This document shows, piece after piece, positions 42,905 through 50,423 of a stretch of DNA of 64,000 bases. The stretch comes from JAFKFH01 sp017307375. Its GTDB lineage: Bacteria; Pseudomonadota; Alphaproteobacteria; Ferrovibrionales; Ferrovibrionaceae. The stretch spans positions 3,534,001-3,598,000 of the forward strand of contig OZ245874.1 in NCBI GenBank assembly GCA_965229335.1, read 5' to 3'. Made by a program: the position numbers and the translations under genes. The stretch's first letter is position 1. Every line of letters begins with the position of its first letter. Below the pieces are notes generated by a model, which was not told the DNA's origin, searched no databases, and saw nothing but the letters and a program-made list of their open reading frames with translations.

Positions 42905-44185
42905 TCAGCGGTCGCCGGCCGCCGCCGCTGCCCGCGCCAGGTACCAGTCGCGCTCGCGCGCATTGCGGGTCAGCGCGGCGGCGCGGTGGAATTCGGCGCG
43001 GGCCTCGTCGGCCCGGCCCAGCCGGCTGAGGAAATCGGCGCGGGCGGCGGGCAGGGGGGCGTAGTTGGCCAGTGCGCTGGCCGCCGCGATCTCGTCGGCC
43101 AGCCGCAGCCCGGCCTGCGGGCCGAAGGCCATGCCGTGGGCCACCGCGCGGTTGAGGTCGACGACGGGCGAGGGCATCACCCGGCGCAGCCGGTCGTAGA
43201 GCGCGGCGATGCCGGGCCAGTCGGTCGCCGCGGCGGTGGCGGCGCGGGCGTGGCAGGCGGCCAGCGCGGCCTGCAGCGCATAGGGGCCGTCGGCCCCGCC
43301 CAGCGCCTCGGCGCGGGCCAGGGCGGCGAGGCCGCGGCGGATCAGCAGGCGGTCCCAGCGCGCGCGGTTCTGCCGGGTCAGCGGCACGAAGCTGCCGTCC
43401 GGCGCCTGGCGGGTGGCCAGCCGCGAGGCCTGGATTTCCATCAGCGCCAGCAGCCCCAGCACCTCGGGCTCGCCGGGGGCGAGACCGGCGAGAATCCGGC
43501 CCAGACGCTGCGCCTCGGCGCAGAGCGCCGGGCGGGTGAGGTCGTCGCCGGCGGTGGCCGCGTAGCCCTCGTTGAAGATCAGGTAGACCACCTCCAGCAC
43601 CGAGGCCAGGCGCGGCGCCCGCTCCGGCCCGCGCGGCACCTCGAAGGCCAGCCCGGCCTCGCCGATCGTGCGCTTGGCCCGCACGATGCGCTGGGCGATG
43701 GTCGGGGCGGCGGTCAGGAAGGCGCGGGCGATCTCGTCGACGGTGAGGCCGCCGACCAGCCGCAGCGTCAGGGCGGCGCGCGCCTCGCGCGCCAGGATCG
43801 GGTGGCAGGCGGTGAAGATCAGGCCGAGCAGCGGGTCGCCGATATCGTCGTGCAATGCCGCCTCCACCGCCTCGAAGCCCATGTCCACCGCGCCGGCCTG
43901 CTCGCGCGCGATCTCGGCATGCCGGGCGCCGATCATCCGCTCGCGGCGCAGGCCGTCGACGGCGCGGCGGCGCGCGGCCGCCATCAGCCACGCGCCGGGG
44001 TTGCGCGGAATGCCGGTGGCGGGCCAGTCGGCCAGCGCCGCCACCAGCGCGTCCTGCGCCATCTCCTCGGCCCGGTCGACGTCGCGGAAACGCCGGGCCA
44101 GGCCGCCGATCAGCCGCGCGCGCTCGATGCGCCAGACCGCCTCGACGGCGGCCCGCGCCTCGGCCCCGCCGGGGTCAGCGGTCAA
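42905..44185 (-). CDS. ECF-type RNA polymerase sigma factor with C-terminal DUF6596 domain
   Basis: This 426-aa protein starts with sigma region 2 (RFRDVDRAEEMAQDALVAAL, then the WP-GIPRNPGAWLMAAARRRA segment) and region 4 (TLRLVGGLTVDEIARAFLTA). A long helical C-terminal extension (DUF6596) includes VYLIFNEGYAAT and LNRAVAHGMAFG. The only upstream start in frame is TTG 44185, overlapping the YCII gene by 11 bp. These sigma factors are usually paired with a YCII/DGPF protein, as here. Confidence 0.9.
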   Translation of the reverse strand: MTADPGGAEARAAVEAVWRIERARLIGGLARRFRDVDRAEEMAQDALVAALADWPATGIPRNPGAWLMAAARRRAVDGLRRERMIGARHAEIAREQAGAVDMGFEAVEAALHDDIGDPLLGLIFTACHPILAREARAALTLRLVGGLTVDEIARAFLTAAPTIAQRIVRAKRTIGEAGLAFEVPRGPERAPRLASVLEVVYLIFNEGYAATAGDDLTRPALCAEAQRLGRILAGLAPGEPEVLGLLALMEIQASRLATRQAPDGSFVPLTRQNRARWDRLLIRRGLAALARAEALGGADGPYALQAALAACHARAATAAATDWPGIAALYDRLRRVMPSPVVDLNRAVAHGMAFGPQAGLRLADEIAAASALANYAPLPAARADFLSRLGRADEARAEFHRAAALTRNARERDWYLARAAAAAGDR

Positions 44186-44594
44186 GCCGGCCCTTGACGC
44201 GGTCGTGCAGCTCCAGCGTCTCGGCCGACAGCGCCTCGGCGAAATCGGCCATCTCGTAGACCGGGCGGATCTCGATCTCGCTCGGCCCCGGCATCGGGTT
44301 GGGGCAGCGCCTGACCCAGGCCACCGCCTCGTCCATGTCCTTGACCTCCCACAGCCAGAACCCGGCCACCAGTTCGCGCGTCTCGGCGAACGGCCCGTCG
44401 ATCACCGTGCGGGCGGCGCCGTCGAAGGCGACGCGCTTGCCCTGGGCCGACGGGCGCAGCCCTTCGCCGGTCAGCATGATGCCGGCCTTCACCAGTTCCT
44501 CGTTGAAGCGGCCCATCGCCGCGCCCAGTTCCTCGGTCGGCATCACGCCGGCTTCGCTGTCGGCGGTCGCCTTCACCAGCACCATCACACGCAT
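44175..44594 (-). CDS. YCII-related (DGPF domain) protein
   Basis: This 139-aa protein begins MRVMVLVKATADSEAGVMPT and carries the DGPFAETRELVAGFWLWEVK motif that names the family. GGAG lies before the ATG. It overlaps the sigma-factor gene and is probably its functional partner, perhaps a sensor or an enzyme. It is divergent from the udgX gene. Confidence 0.92.
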   Translation of the reverse strand: MRVMVLVKATADSEAGVMPTEELGAAMGRFNEELVKAGIMLTGEGLRPSAQGKRVAFDGAARTVIDGPFAETRELVAGFWLWEVKDMDEAVAWVRRCPNPMPGPSEIEIRPVYEMADFAEALSAETLELHDRVKGRLDR

Positions 44595-44717
44595 CGTCTC
44601 GTCTCCTCGTTTCGGTTGCTCTGCGATAACGACGAACCGGCCCGGCCGGAATCGACAGGCGGCGAAAAAATTTCGCGCAGCTTGCCAGGAGTTGCCGGAA
44701 CATTTATTGAACAAAAT

Positions 44718-46139
44718 ATGCGTACGGTGGTGCTGAAGGGCCGGGGCGATCTGGCCGAATGGCGCGATGCCGCGCGCGCCCTGCTGGCCGACCGGATCGA
44801 CCCGGCGGCGGTCGACTGGCGCTGCGGCGACGGGGCGGGGCTGTTCGGCGCGGCCGTTCCGCCGGCCGGCGCCGCCGGGGCCTCGGTGCCGCGCGGGTTC
44901 ATCGAGCTGGCCGCAGCGGTGGTCTGCCACCGCGATCCCGGGCGCTTCGCGCTGCTCTACCGGCTGCTGGTGCGGCTGCAGGGCCAGCGCGCGCTGCTCG
45001 ACCTCGTCACCGACCCCGACGTCGTCGCCGCGCGGCGGCTGGAAAAGGCGGTCCGGCGCGACAGCCACAAGATGAAGGCCTTCGTCCGGTTCAACGAACT
45101 GCCGGCGGCCGGGCCGCGACGGCGCTTTGCCGCGTGGTTCGAACCCGATCACCATATCGTCGCCCGGACCGCGCCGTTCTTCGCCCGCCGCTTCGCCGAC
45201 ATGGACTGGATGATCCTGACGCCGCAGGGATCGGCGGTGTTCACCGACGGCGCGCTGGCCCTGTCGGACGAACCGGCGGCCCGGCCCGACCTGGCCGACC
45301 CGACCGCGGCGCTGTGGCTGACCTACTATGCGTCGATCTTCAACCCGGCCCGGGTGAAGGTGAAGGCGATGCAGGCCGAGATGCCGAAGAAATACTGGAA
45401 GAACCTGCCCGAGGCGGGGCTGATCGCCGACCTGCTGGCCCAGGCGCCGGCGCGGGTGGCGGCCATGGCCACGAGCGAGGCGGCCCCGGCCTTCCACGCC
45501 CGGCTGCAGGCCCGGCGGGCCGAGGCGCCCGCCCCGCCGCCACCATCATCGGCCGACACGCTGGCCGGCCTGCAGGCGGCGGCGCGCGGCTGCACCCGCT
45601 GCCCCCTGCACGGCCGGGCCACCCAGACCGTGTTCGGCGAGGGGGCGCAGCCGGCGGCGCTGATGATCGTCGGCGAACAGCCCGGCGATCGCGAGGATCT
45701 GGCCGGCCGCCCGTTCGTCGGCCCGGCCGGGCAGGTGCTCGATGCCGCGCTGGCGGCGGCGCGCATCGACCGCGCCGGCATCTACGTCACCAACGCGGTC
45801 AAGCATTTCAAGCATGAGCTGCGCGGGCGGCGCCGGCTGCACCGCACGCCCGACACGCCGGAGGTCGAGCAGTGCCGCTGGTGGCTCGCGCGGGAAATCG
45901 CCCTGGTGGCGCCGCGGCTGGTGGTGGCGATGGGCGCCACCGCGCTGCAGGCGCTGACCGGCGACCGCGGCCGGCTGGCCGACCGGCGCGGCCGGCTGCT
46001 GCCGCTGGCGCCGGGCCGCGACCTGCTGGTCACCGTGCATCCGTCGTATCTGCTGCGCCTGCCCGACCCGGCGGCGCGGGCCGCCGAGACCGCACGCTTC
46101 CACGCCGACCTCGCGCTCGCCGCCACGCTGGCCGCCTGA
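44718..46139 (+). CDS. udgX: UdgX-family uracil-DNA binding protein with N-terminal TIGR03915-like domain
   Basis: This 473-aa protein has an N-terminal domain (about 1-260) of the TIGR03915/DUF4130 type, with KMKAFVRFNEL and YWKNLPEAGLI. A C-terminal family-4-type uracil glycosylase fold follows (about 282-470): GCTRCPLHGRATQTVFGEG, GEQPGDREDLAGRPFVGPAG and VTVHPSYLLR. The UdgX loop reads GRRRLHRTP with His375 in the position that forms the covalent bond to DNA in UdgX; the usual KRRIH is changed to RRRLH. ATG 44718 starts the conserved N-terminus. Confidence 0.9.
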   Translation: MRTVVLKGRGDLAEWRDAARALLADRIDPAAVDWRCGDGAGLFGAAVPPAGAAGASVPRGFIELAAAVVCHRDPGRFALLYRLLVRLQGQRALLDLVTDPDVVAARRLEKAVRRDSHKMKAFVRFNELPAAGPRRRFAAWFEPDHHIVARTAPFFARRFADMDWMILTPQGSAVFTDGALALSDEPAARPDLADPTAALWLTYYASIFNPARVKVKAMQAEMPKKYWKNLPEAGLIADLLAQAPARVAAMATSEAAPAFHARLQARRAEAPAPPPPSSADTLAGLQAAARGCTRCPLHGRATQTVFGEGAQPAALMIVGEQPGDREDLAGRPFVGPAGQVLDAALAAARIDRAGIYVTNAVKHFKHELRGRRRLHRTPDTPEVEQCRWWLAREIALVAPRLVVAMGATALQALTGDRGRLADRRGRLLPLAPGRDLLVTVHPSYLLRLPDPAARAAETARFHADLALAATLAA

Positions 46140-46156
46140 CCGGCGGCGCTGTCGTC

Positions 46157-47524
46157 CTAGGATGCCGTGCTCAGCGCTGCCGCGGCGGTCTGGTGGCGTT
46201 CACCCAAGGCGCGGCCGATACCGATGATGACCGGCGCGGCGCCGGCATCGGTCGCCGCACCGATCTCGGCGAGGGTGCCCCGCCAGATCGCCTGGCCCGG
46301 CCGGCCGATATCCGCGGCGACCACCGCCGGGGTGGCGGGCGGCAGGCCCTGCGCGATCAGCCGGGCGGCGATCTCGGCCCCGGTGCGCCCGGCCATGTAG
46401 AAGATCGTCGTCGTCACCGGATCGGCCAGCGCCGGCCAGTCGAGGTCGGCGGGCAGGCCGCCATGGCGCGAATGGCCGGTGACGAAGCGGACCGAGCGGG
46501 CGAGGTCGCGATGGGTCAGCGACAGGCCGAGCGCGGCGGCGAGCGCGAGGCCGGCGGTGATGCCGGGCACCACCTCGACCGGGATGCCTTCGGCGTCCAG
46601 CCGGGCGATTTCCTCGCCGGCCCGGCCGAAGATCATCGGGTCGCCCGATTTCAGCCGCACGACATGCTTGCCCTGGCGGGCCAGCCCGACCATCAGGTCG
46701 CTGATCTCGCCTTGCGCGCAGCTCGGCCGGCCGGCGCGCTTGCCGACCAGGATCCGGCGGGCCTCGCGGCGGGCCAGTTCCAGCACCGCGTCGGAGACCA
46801 GATCGTCGAACAGGATCACGTCGGCCGCCTGCAGCGCCCGCATCGCCTTCAGCGTCAGCAGCTCGGGCTCGCCCGGCCCGGCGCCGACCAGGGTGACGCG
46901 GCCGCCCGCGGCGGGCCCGGCCCGGCCGATGCCGGCGGCCAGCGCGGCTTCGTCCGCCGCGGTCGGGGCCGGGCCGAAGGCGCGATCGACGAGGCCTTCC
47001 CAGAAGGCGCGGCGCTGCGCCTTGCCCGCCAGCCGCGCCACGGCGGGGCGCAGCCGGCGCGCCAGCGCCGCCCAGGCGCCGAGCGCCGGGGGCAGCAGCG
47101 TCTCGATCTTGCGCCGGATCGCCTGGGCCAGGATCGGCGCGGCGCCGTCGGTGGCGATGCCGACGACGACGGGCGAGCGGTTGACGATCGAGCCGAACTG
47201 GAAATCGCTGAACGCCGGCCGGTCGACCACGTTGACCGGCACGCCGGCCCGGCGGGCGGCGGCGGCGAAGGCGCGGGCCTCGTCGTCGGTGGCGAGGTCG
47301 GCGACCGCCAGCGCCGCTCCGGCCAGCAGGTCGGCCGACCAGGTTTCGGCGCGCGTGACCGCGGCGCCGGCGGCGGCCAGCAGCTCGGCCTTCCAGTCGG
47401 CCCCGTCGCCGGTACCGATCACCACGGCGCGGCGGCCCTGCAGGCCGAAGAAGACGGGCAGGACGGCCAGCGGCGCCATCGCGCCGGCCGGCCGCTCACT
47501 CGGCGGCTTCGAGACGATGTGCAT
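46157..47524 (-). CDS. cysG: Siroheme synthase (uroporphyrinogen methyltransferase/precorrin-2 dehydrogenase)
   Basis: This 455-aa bifunctional enzyme makes siroheme, the cofactor of NirB. The N-terminal precorrin-2 dehydrogenase/ferrochelatase domain includes VLPVFFGLQGRRAVVIGTG and FGSIVNRSPVVVGIATDG. The C-terminal methyltransferase includes VTLVGAGPGEPELLTLKAMR and RLKSGDPMIFGRAGEE. ATG 47524 follows GGAAGG and overlaps nasA by 29 bp; ATG 47479 is an alternative. Its place at the end of the nitrite-reductase operon is functional. Confidence 0.94.
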   Translation of the reverse strand: MHIVSKPPSERPAGAMAPLAVLPVFFGLQGRRAVVIGTGDGADWKAELLAAAGAAVTRAETWSADLLAGAALAVADLATDDEARAFAAAARRAGVPVNVVDRPAFSDFQFGSIVNRSPVVVGIATDGAAPILAQAIRRKIETLLPPALGAWAALARRLRPAVARLAGKAQRRAFWEGLVDRAFGPAPTAADEAALAAGIGRAGPAAGGRVTLVGAGPGEPELLTLKAMRALQAADVILFDDLVSDAVLELARREARRILVGKRAGRPSCAQGEISDLMVGLARQGKHVVRLKSGDPMIFGRAGEEIARLDAEGIPVEVVPGITAGLALAAALGLSLTHRDLARSVRFVTGHSRHGGLPADLDWPALADPVTTTIFYMAGRTGAEIAARLIAQGLPPATPAVVAADIGRPGQAIWRGTLAEIGAATDAGAAPVIIGIGRALGERHQTAAAALSTAS

Positions 47525-50087
47525 CGATGATCCTTCCGATCTCCGAGCGGCAGGAGCCGCAATTGGTCCCGGCCCGCAGCGCCTCGCCGATCGCCGCGAC
47601 GGTGGTGCAGCCCTGGCCGACCGCGGCGGCGATCTGGTTGGCGCCGATGCCGAAGCAGGAACAGACGGTGGCGCCGCGATCGACCAGCCCGGCCCCGGGC
47701 CGCCCGGCGATGACGGCGAGCCGCGCCCGCGGGTCGTCGAACCGGGCCTGCAGCTGGTCGACCGCCCAGTCGCGCGACACCGCGACCGGTTCGGCCGCCA
47801 GGAACAGCGCGCCGACCAGCCGGTCGCCGGCGAAGGCGGCAAAGCGCTGCCGGCCGCCGGCGCGGTCGTGATAGGCGATCGTCGCGGCATCGGGGCCGAA
47901 CAGCGCCGCGGCGAGGTCGTCGGGCGGCGTCGCGCAGGCGAATTCCAGCCGCCAGCCGCCGGCACAGCGGGCCAGTGCCCAGTAGTCGGCCGGCGACAGG
48001 GCTGGCGACAGGGCTGGCCGGTCGCGCAGCACGGCGAAGCCGTAGACCGCGGCGGCAAAGCGGCCGATCCGGGCGGCGACGTTCTTCGACGCCGGCTGGC
48101 CGGAATAGGGATCGGTCAGGGCGGGGATCAGCGTATCGACCCGTGCGCGGGCGGCGAACTGGTCGTTCCAGTGCATCGGCACGAAGATCGTGCCGCGCGC
48201 CTGCCGGCGGGTCAGCAGGGCGCGCACCAGGATCGCGCCGAGCGCGGTCTCGACCCGGGCCAGGTCCGCATCGCCGATGCCGGCGGCGGCCGCGTCGTCG
48301 GGGTGGATCTCGACATAGGGTTCGGCCAGGTGCTGGGACAGCCGCGGGCTCTTGCCGGTGCGGGTCATCGTGTGCCAGTGGTCGCGCACCCGGCCGGTAT
48401 TCAGGGTCAGCGGGAAGGCGCCGTCGGTGCGGTCGGCCGCCGCGGCGGTGACGGCCTGGAAGCGCCCGCGCCCGTCGGGGGTGAAGAAGCCGCCGGCGGC
48501 GAAGAAGCGCCTGTCCGGGGCGGGCCAGTGGAACGGCTCGATCGCGTCGAAGTCGCCCTGGTCGGCGATGGCGAAATCGCGGGTGCCGGCGTTCTCGAAG
48601 CGCGACAGCGCGGCATGTTCGGCGAAGATCTCGCCCGGGTTCCGATAGGCGAAGGCGGAACCGAATCCCATCCGCGCCGCCACGTCGCAGATGATGCGCC
48701 AGTCGGGCCGGGCAGCGCCGGGCAGGGCCAGGAACGGGCGCTGGCGCGAGATGCGGCGCTCGGAATTGGTGACGGTGCCGTCCTTCTCGCCCCAGCCGGC
48801 GGCGGGCAGGGCGACGTCGGCGTGGCGCAGCGTGTCGGTCGCGGCGACGATGTCGGAGACGACGACGAACGGGCAGGCCTGCAACGCGGCCTCGACCAGC
48901 CCGGCCTCGGGCATCGACACCGCCGGGTTGGTCGCCATGATCCAAAGCGCCTTGATCCGGCCGTCGGCCACCGCGCGGAACATGTCGACCGCCTTCAGCC
49001 CCGGTTTCGCGGCGATCGCCGGCGCCTGCCAGAACCGCGCCACCCGGTCGCGATGCACCGGGTTCTCGATGTCCATGTGGGCGGCCAGCATGTTGGCCAG
49101 CCCGCCGACCTCGCGCCCGCCCATCGCGTTGGGCTGGCCGGTGACCGAGAACGGCCCGGCGCCGGGCCGGCCGATCCGCCCGGTGGCCAGGTGGCAATTG
49201 ATGATCGCGTTGACCTTGTCGGTGCCCGCGGTCGACTGGTTGACGCCCTGGCTGTAGACCGTCACCACCCTGTCGGTGCGCGCGAACAGGTCGTAGAACG
49301 CGGCGACGTCGGCCGGGACCGGTCCGGCATCGGCGCGGGCCGCGGCCAGCGCCGCGTCGAAGCCCGTGGTATGGGCCGCGATATACTCGTGGTCGATCGC
49401 GCCGTGATCGGCCAGATGCACCAGCAGGCCGTTGAACAGGGCCACGTCGCCGTCGGCGGCAATGCCCAGATGCAGGTCGGCGATCTCGGTCGTCATCGTG
49501 CGGCGCGGGTCGACGGTGACGATGCGCATCTGCGGCCGCGCCTGTCTTGCCGCGGCCAGCCGCTGGTAGAGCACCGGGTGGCACCAGGCGAGGTTGGTGC
49601 CGACCAGCACGACGAGATCGGCAAGCTCGAGGTCCTCGTAGGTGCCCGGCACGGTATCGGCGCCGAAGGCGCGGCGATGGCCGGCGACCGACGACGACAT
49701 GCACAGCCGCGAATTGGTATCGATGTTGGCCGAGCCGATGAAGCCCTTCATCAGCTTGTTGGCGACGTAGTAGTCCTCGGTCAGCAACTGGCCCGAGACG
49801 TAGAAGGCGACCGCATCCGGCCCGTGGTCGGCGATGGCGCGCGCGAAGGTCGCGGCCACCAGGTCCAGCGCCTCGTCCCAGCCGGCCTCGCGGCCGGCAA
49901 TGCGCGGGTGCAGCAGGCGGCCGTCGCGGTCGATGGTCTCGGCCAGCGCCGCGCCCTTCGAGCACAGCCGGCCGTAATTGGCCGGATGGTCGGGGTCGCC
50001 GCGCACCGCCACCGCGCCGTCCGGGCCGGTGTCGACCAGCACGCCGCAGCCGACCCCGCAATAGGGGCAGGTGGTGCGGACGCTCAC
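47496..50087 (-). CDS. nasA: Assimilatory nitrate reductase catalytic subunit
   Basis: This 863-aa molybdopterin enzyme reduces nitrate to nitrite. The N-terminal [4Fe-4S] motif is CPYCGVGCG with a later Cys in RLCSKG. The MGD-binding regions follow (LVVLVGTNLAWCHPVLYQRL, YSQGVNQSTAGTDKVNAI). The C-terminal 60 residues form a BFD-like [2Fe-2S] domain (VCSCFGIGANQ, GTNCGSCRSE). The start is GTG 50087, 1 bp after the nirD stop. No signal peptide is present, so it is cytoplasmic and assimilatory. Confidence 0.95.
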   Translation of the reverse strand: MSVRTTCPYCGVGCGVLVDTGPDGAVAVRGDPDHPANYGRLCSKGAALAETIDRDGRLLHPRIAGREAGWDEALDLVAATFARAIADHGPDAVAFYVSGQLLTEDYYVANKLMKGFIGSANIDTNSRLCMSSSVAGHRRAFGADTVPGTYEDLELADLVVLVGTNLAWCHPVLYQRLAAARQARPQMRIVTVDPRRTMTTEIADLHLGIAADGDVALFNGLLVHLADHGAIDHEYIAAHTTGFDAALAAARADAGPVPADVAAFYDLFARTDRVVTVYSQGVNQSTAGTDKVNAIINCHLATGRIGRPGAGPFSVTGQPNAMGGREVGGLANMLAAHMDIENPVHRDRVARFWQAPAIAAKPGLKAVDMFRAVADGRIKALWIMATNPAVSMPEAGLVEAALQACPFVVVSDIVAATDTLRHADVALPAAGWGEKDGTVTNSERRISRQRPFLALPGAARPDWRIICDVAARMGFGSAFAYRNPGEIFAEHAALSRFENAGTRDFAIADQGDFDAIEPFHWPAPDRRFFAAGGFFTPDGRGRFQAVTAAAADRTDGAFPLTLNTGRVRDHWHTMTRTGKSPRLSQHLAEPYVEIHPDDAAAAGIGDADLARVETALGAILVRALLTRRQARGTIFVPMHWNDQFAARARVDTLIPALTDPYSGQPASKNVAARIGRFAAAVYGFAVLRDRPALSPALSPADYWALARCAGGWRLEFACATPPDDLAAALFGPDAATIAYHDRAGGRQRFAAFAGDRLVGALFLAAEPVAVSRDWAVDQLQARFDDPRARLAVIAGRPGAGLVDRGATVCSCFGIGANQIAAAVGQGCTTVAAIGEALRAGTNCGSCRSEIGRIIDAHRLEAAE

Positions 50088-50088
50088 C

Positions 50089-50418
50089 TCAGGCGGCCCG
50101 CCGGGCGATGGCGTCGGACGAGATGTAGAGGCGGCCGTCCTCGACCTTCAGCGCATAGGTGCGGACCGCGCCGTCATCGGCCCCCTGCGCCTCGCCGGTC
50201 TCCAGCGAGATGACCCAGCCGTGCAGCGGGCAGGTCACCGCGTTGCCGTGCACGATGCCCTGGGCCAGCGGGCCGTTCTTGTGCGGGCAGTGGTCGTCGA
50301 TGGCGAAGAAGCGGTCCTCGGCGGTGCGGAACACCGCGATCCGGCCCTGGGGCGTGACGACGCAGCGGGCGCCGCGGGCGGGGATGTCGTCGATCGAACC
50401 GATGGCGATCCAGCTCAT
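50089..50418 (-). CDS. nirD: Nitrite reductase small subunit
   Basis: This 109-aa Rieske-type subunit of the NADH-dependent nitrite reductase has the ligand pairs CPHKNG (Cys-x-His) and TCPLHGW (Cys-x2-His). It lies 5 bp after nirB and 1 bp before nasA. ATG 50418 gives the normal length. The longer upstream frame is antisense to nothing useful and overlaps nirB. Confidence 0.95.
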   Translation of the reverse strand: MSWIAIGSIDDIPARGARCVVTPQGRIAVFRTAEDRFFAIDDHCPHKNGPLAQGIVHGNAVTCPLHGWVISLETGEAQGADDGAVRTYALKVEDGRLYISSDAIARRAA

Positions 50419-50423
50419 GGCAG

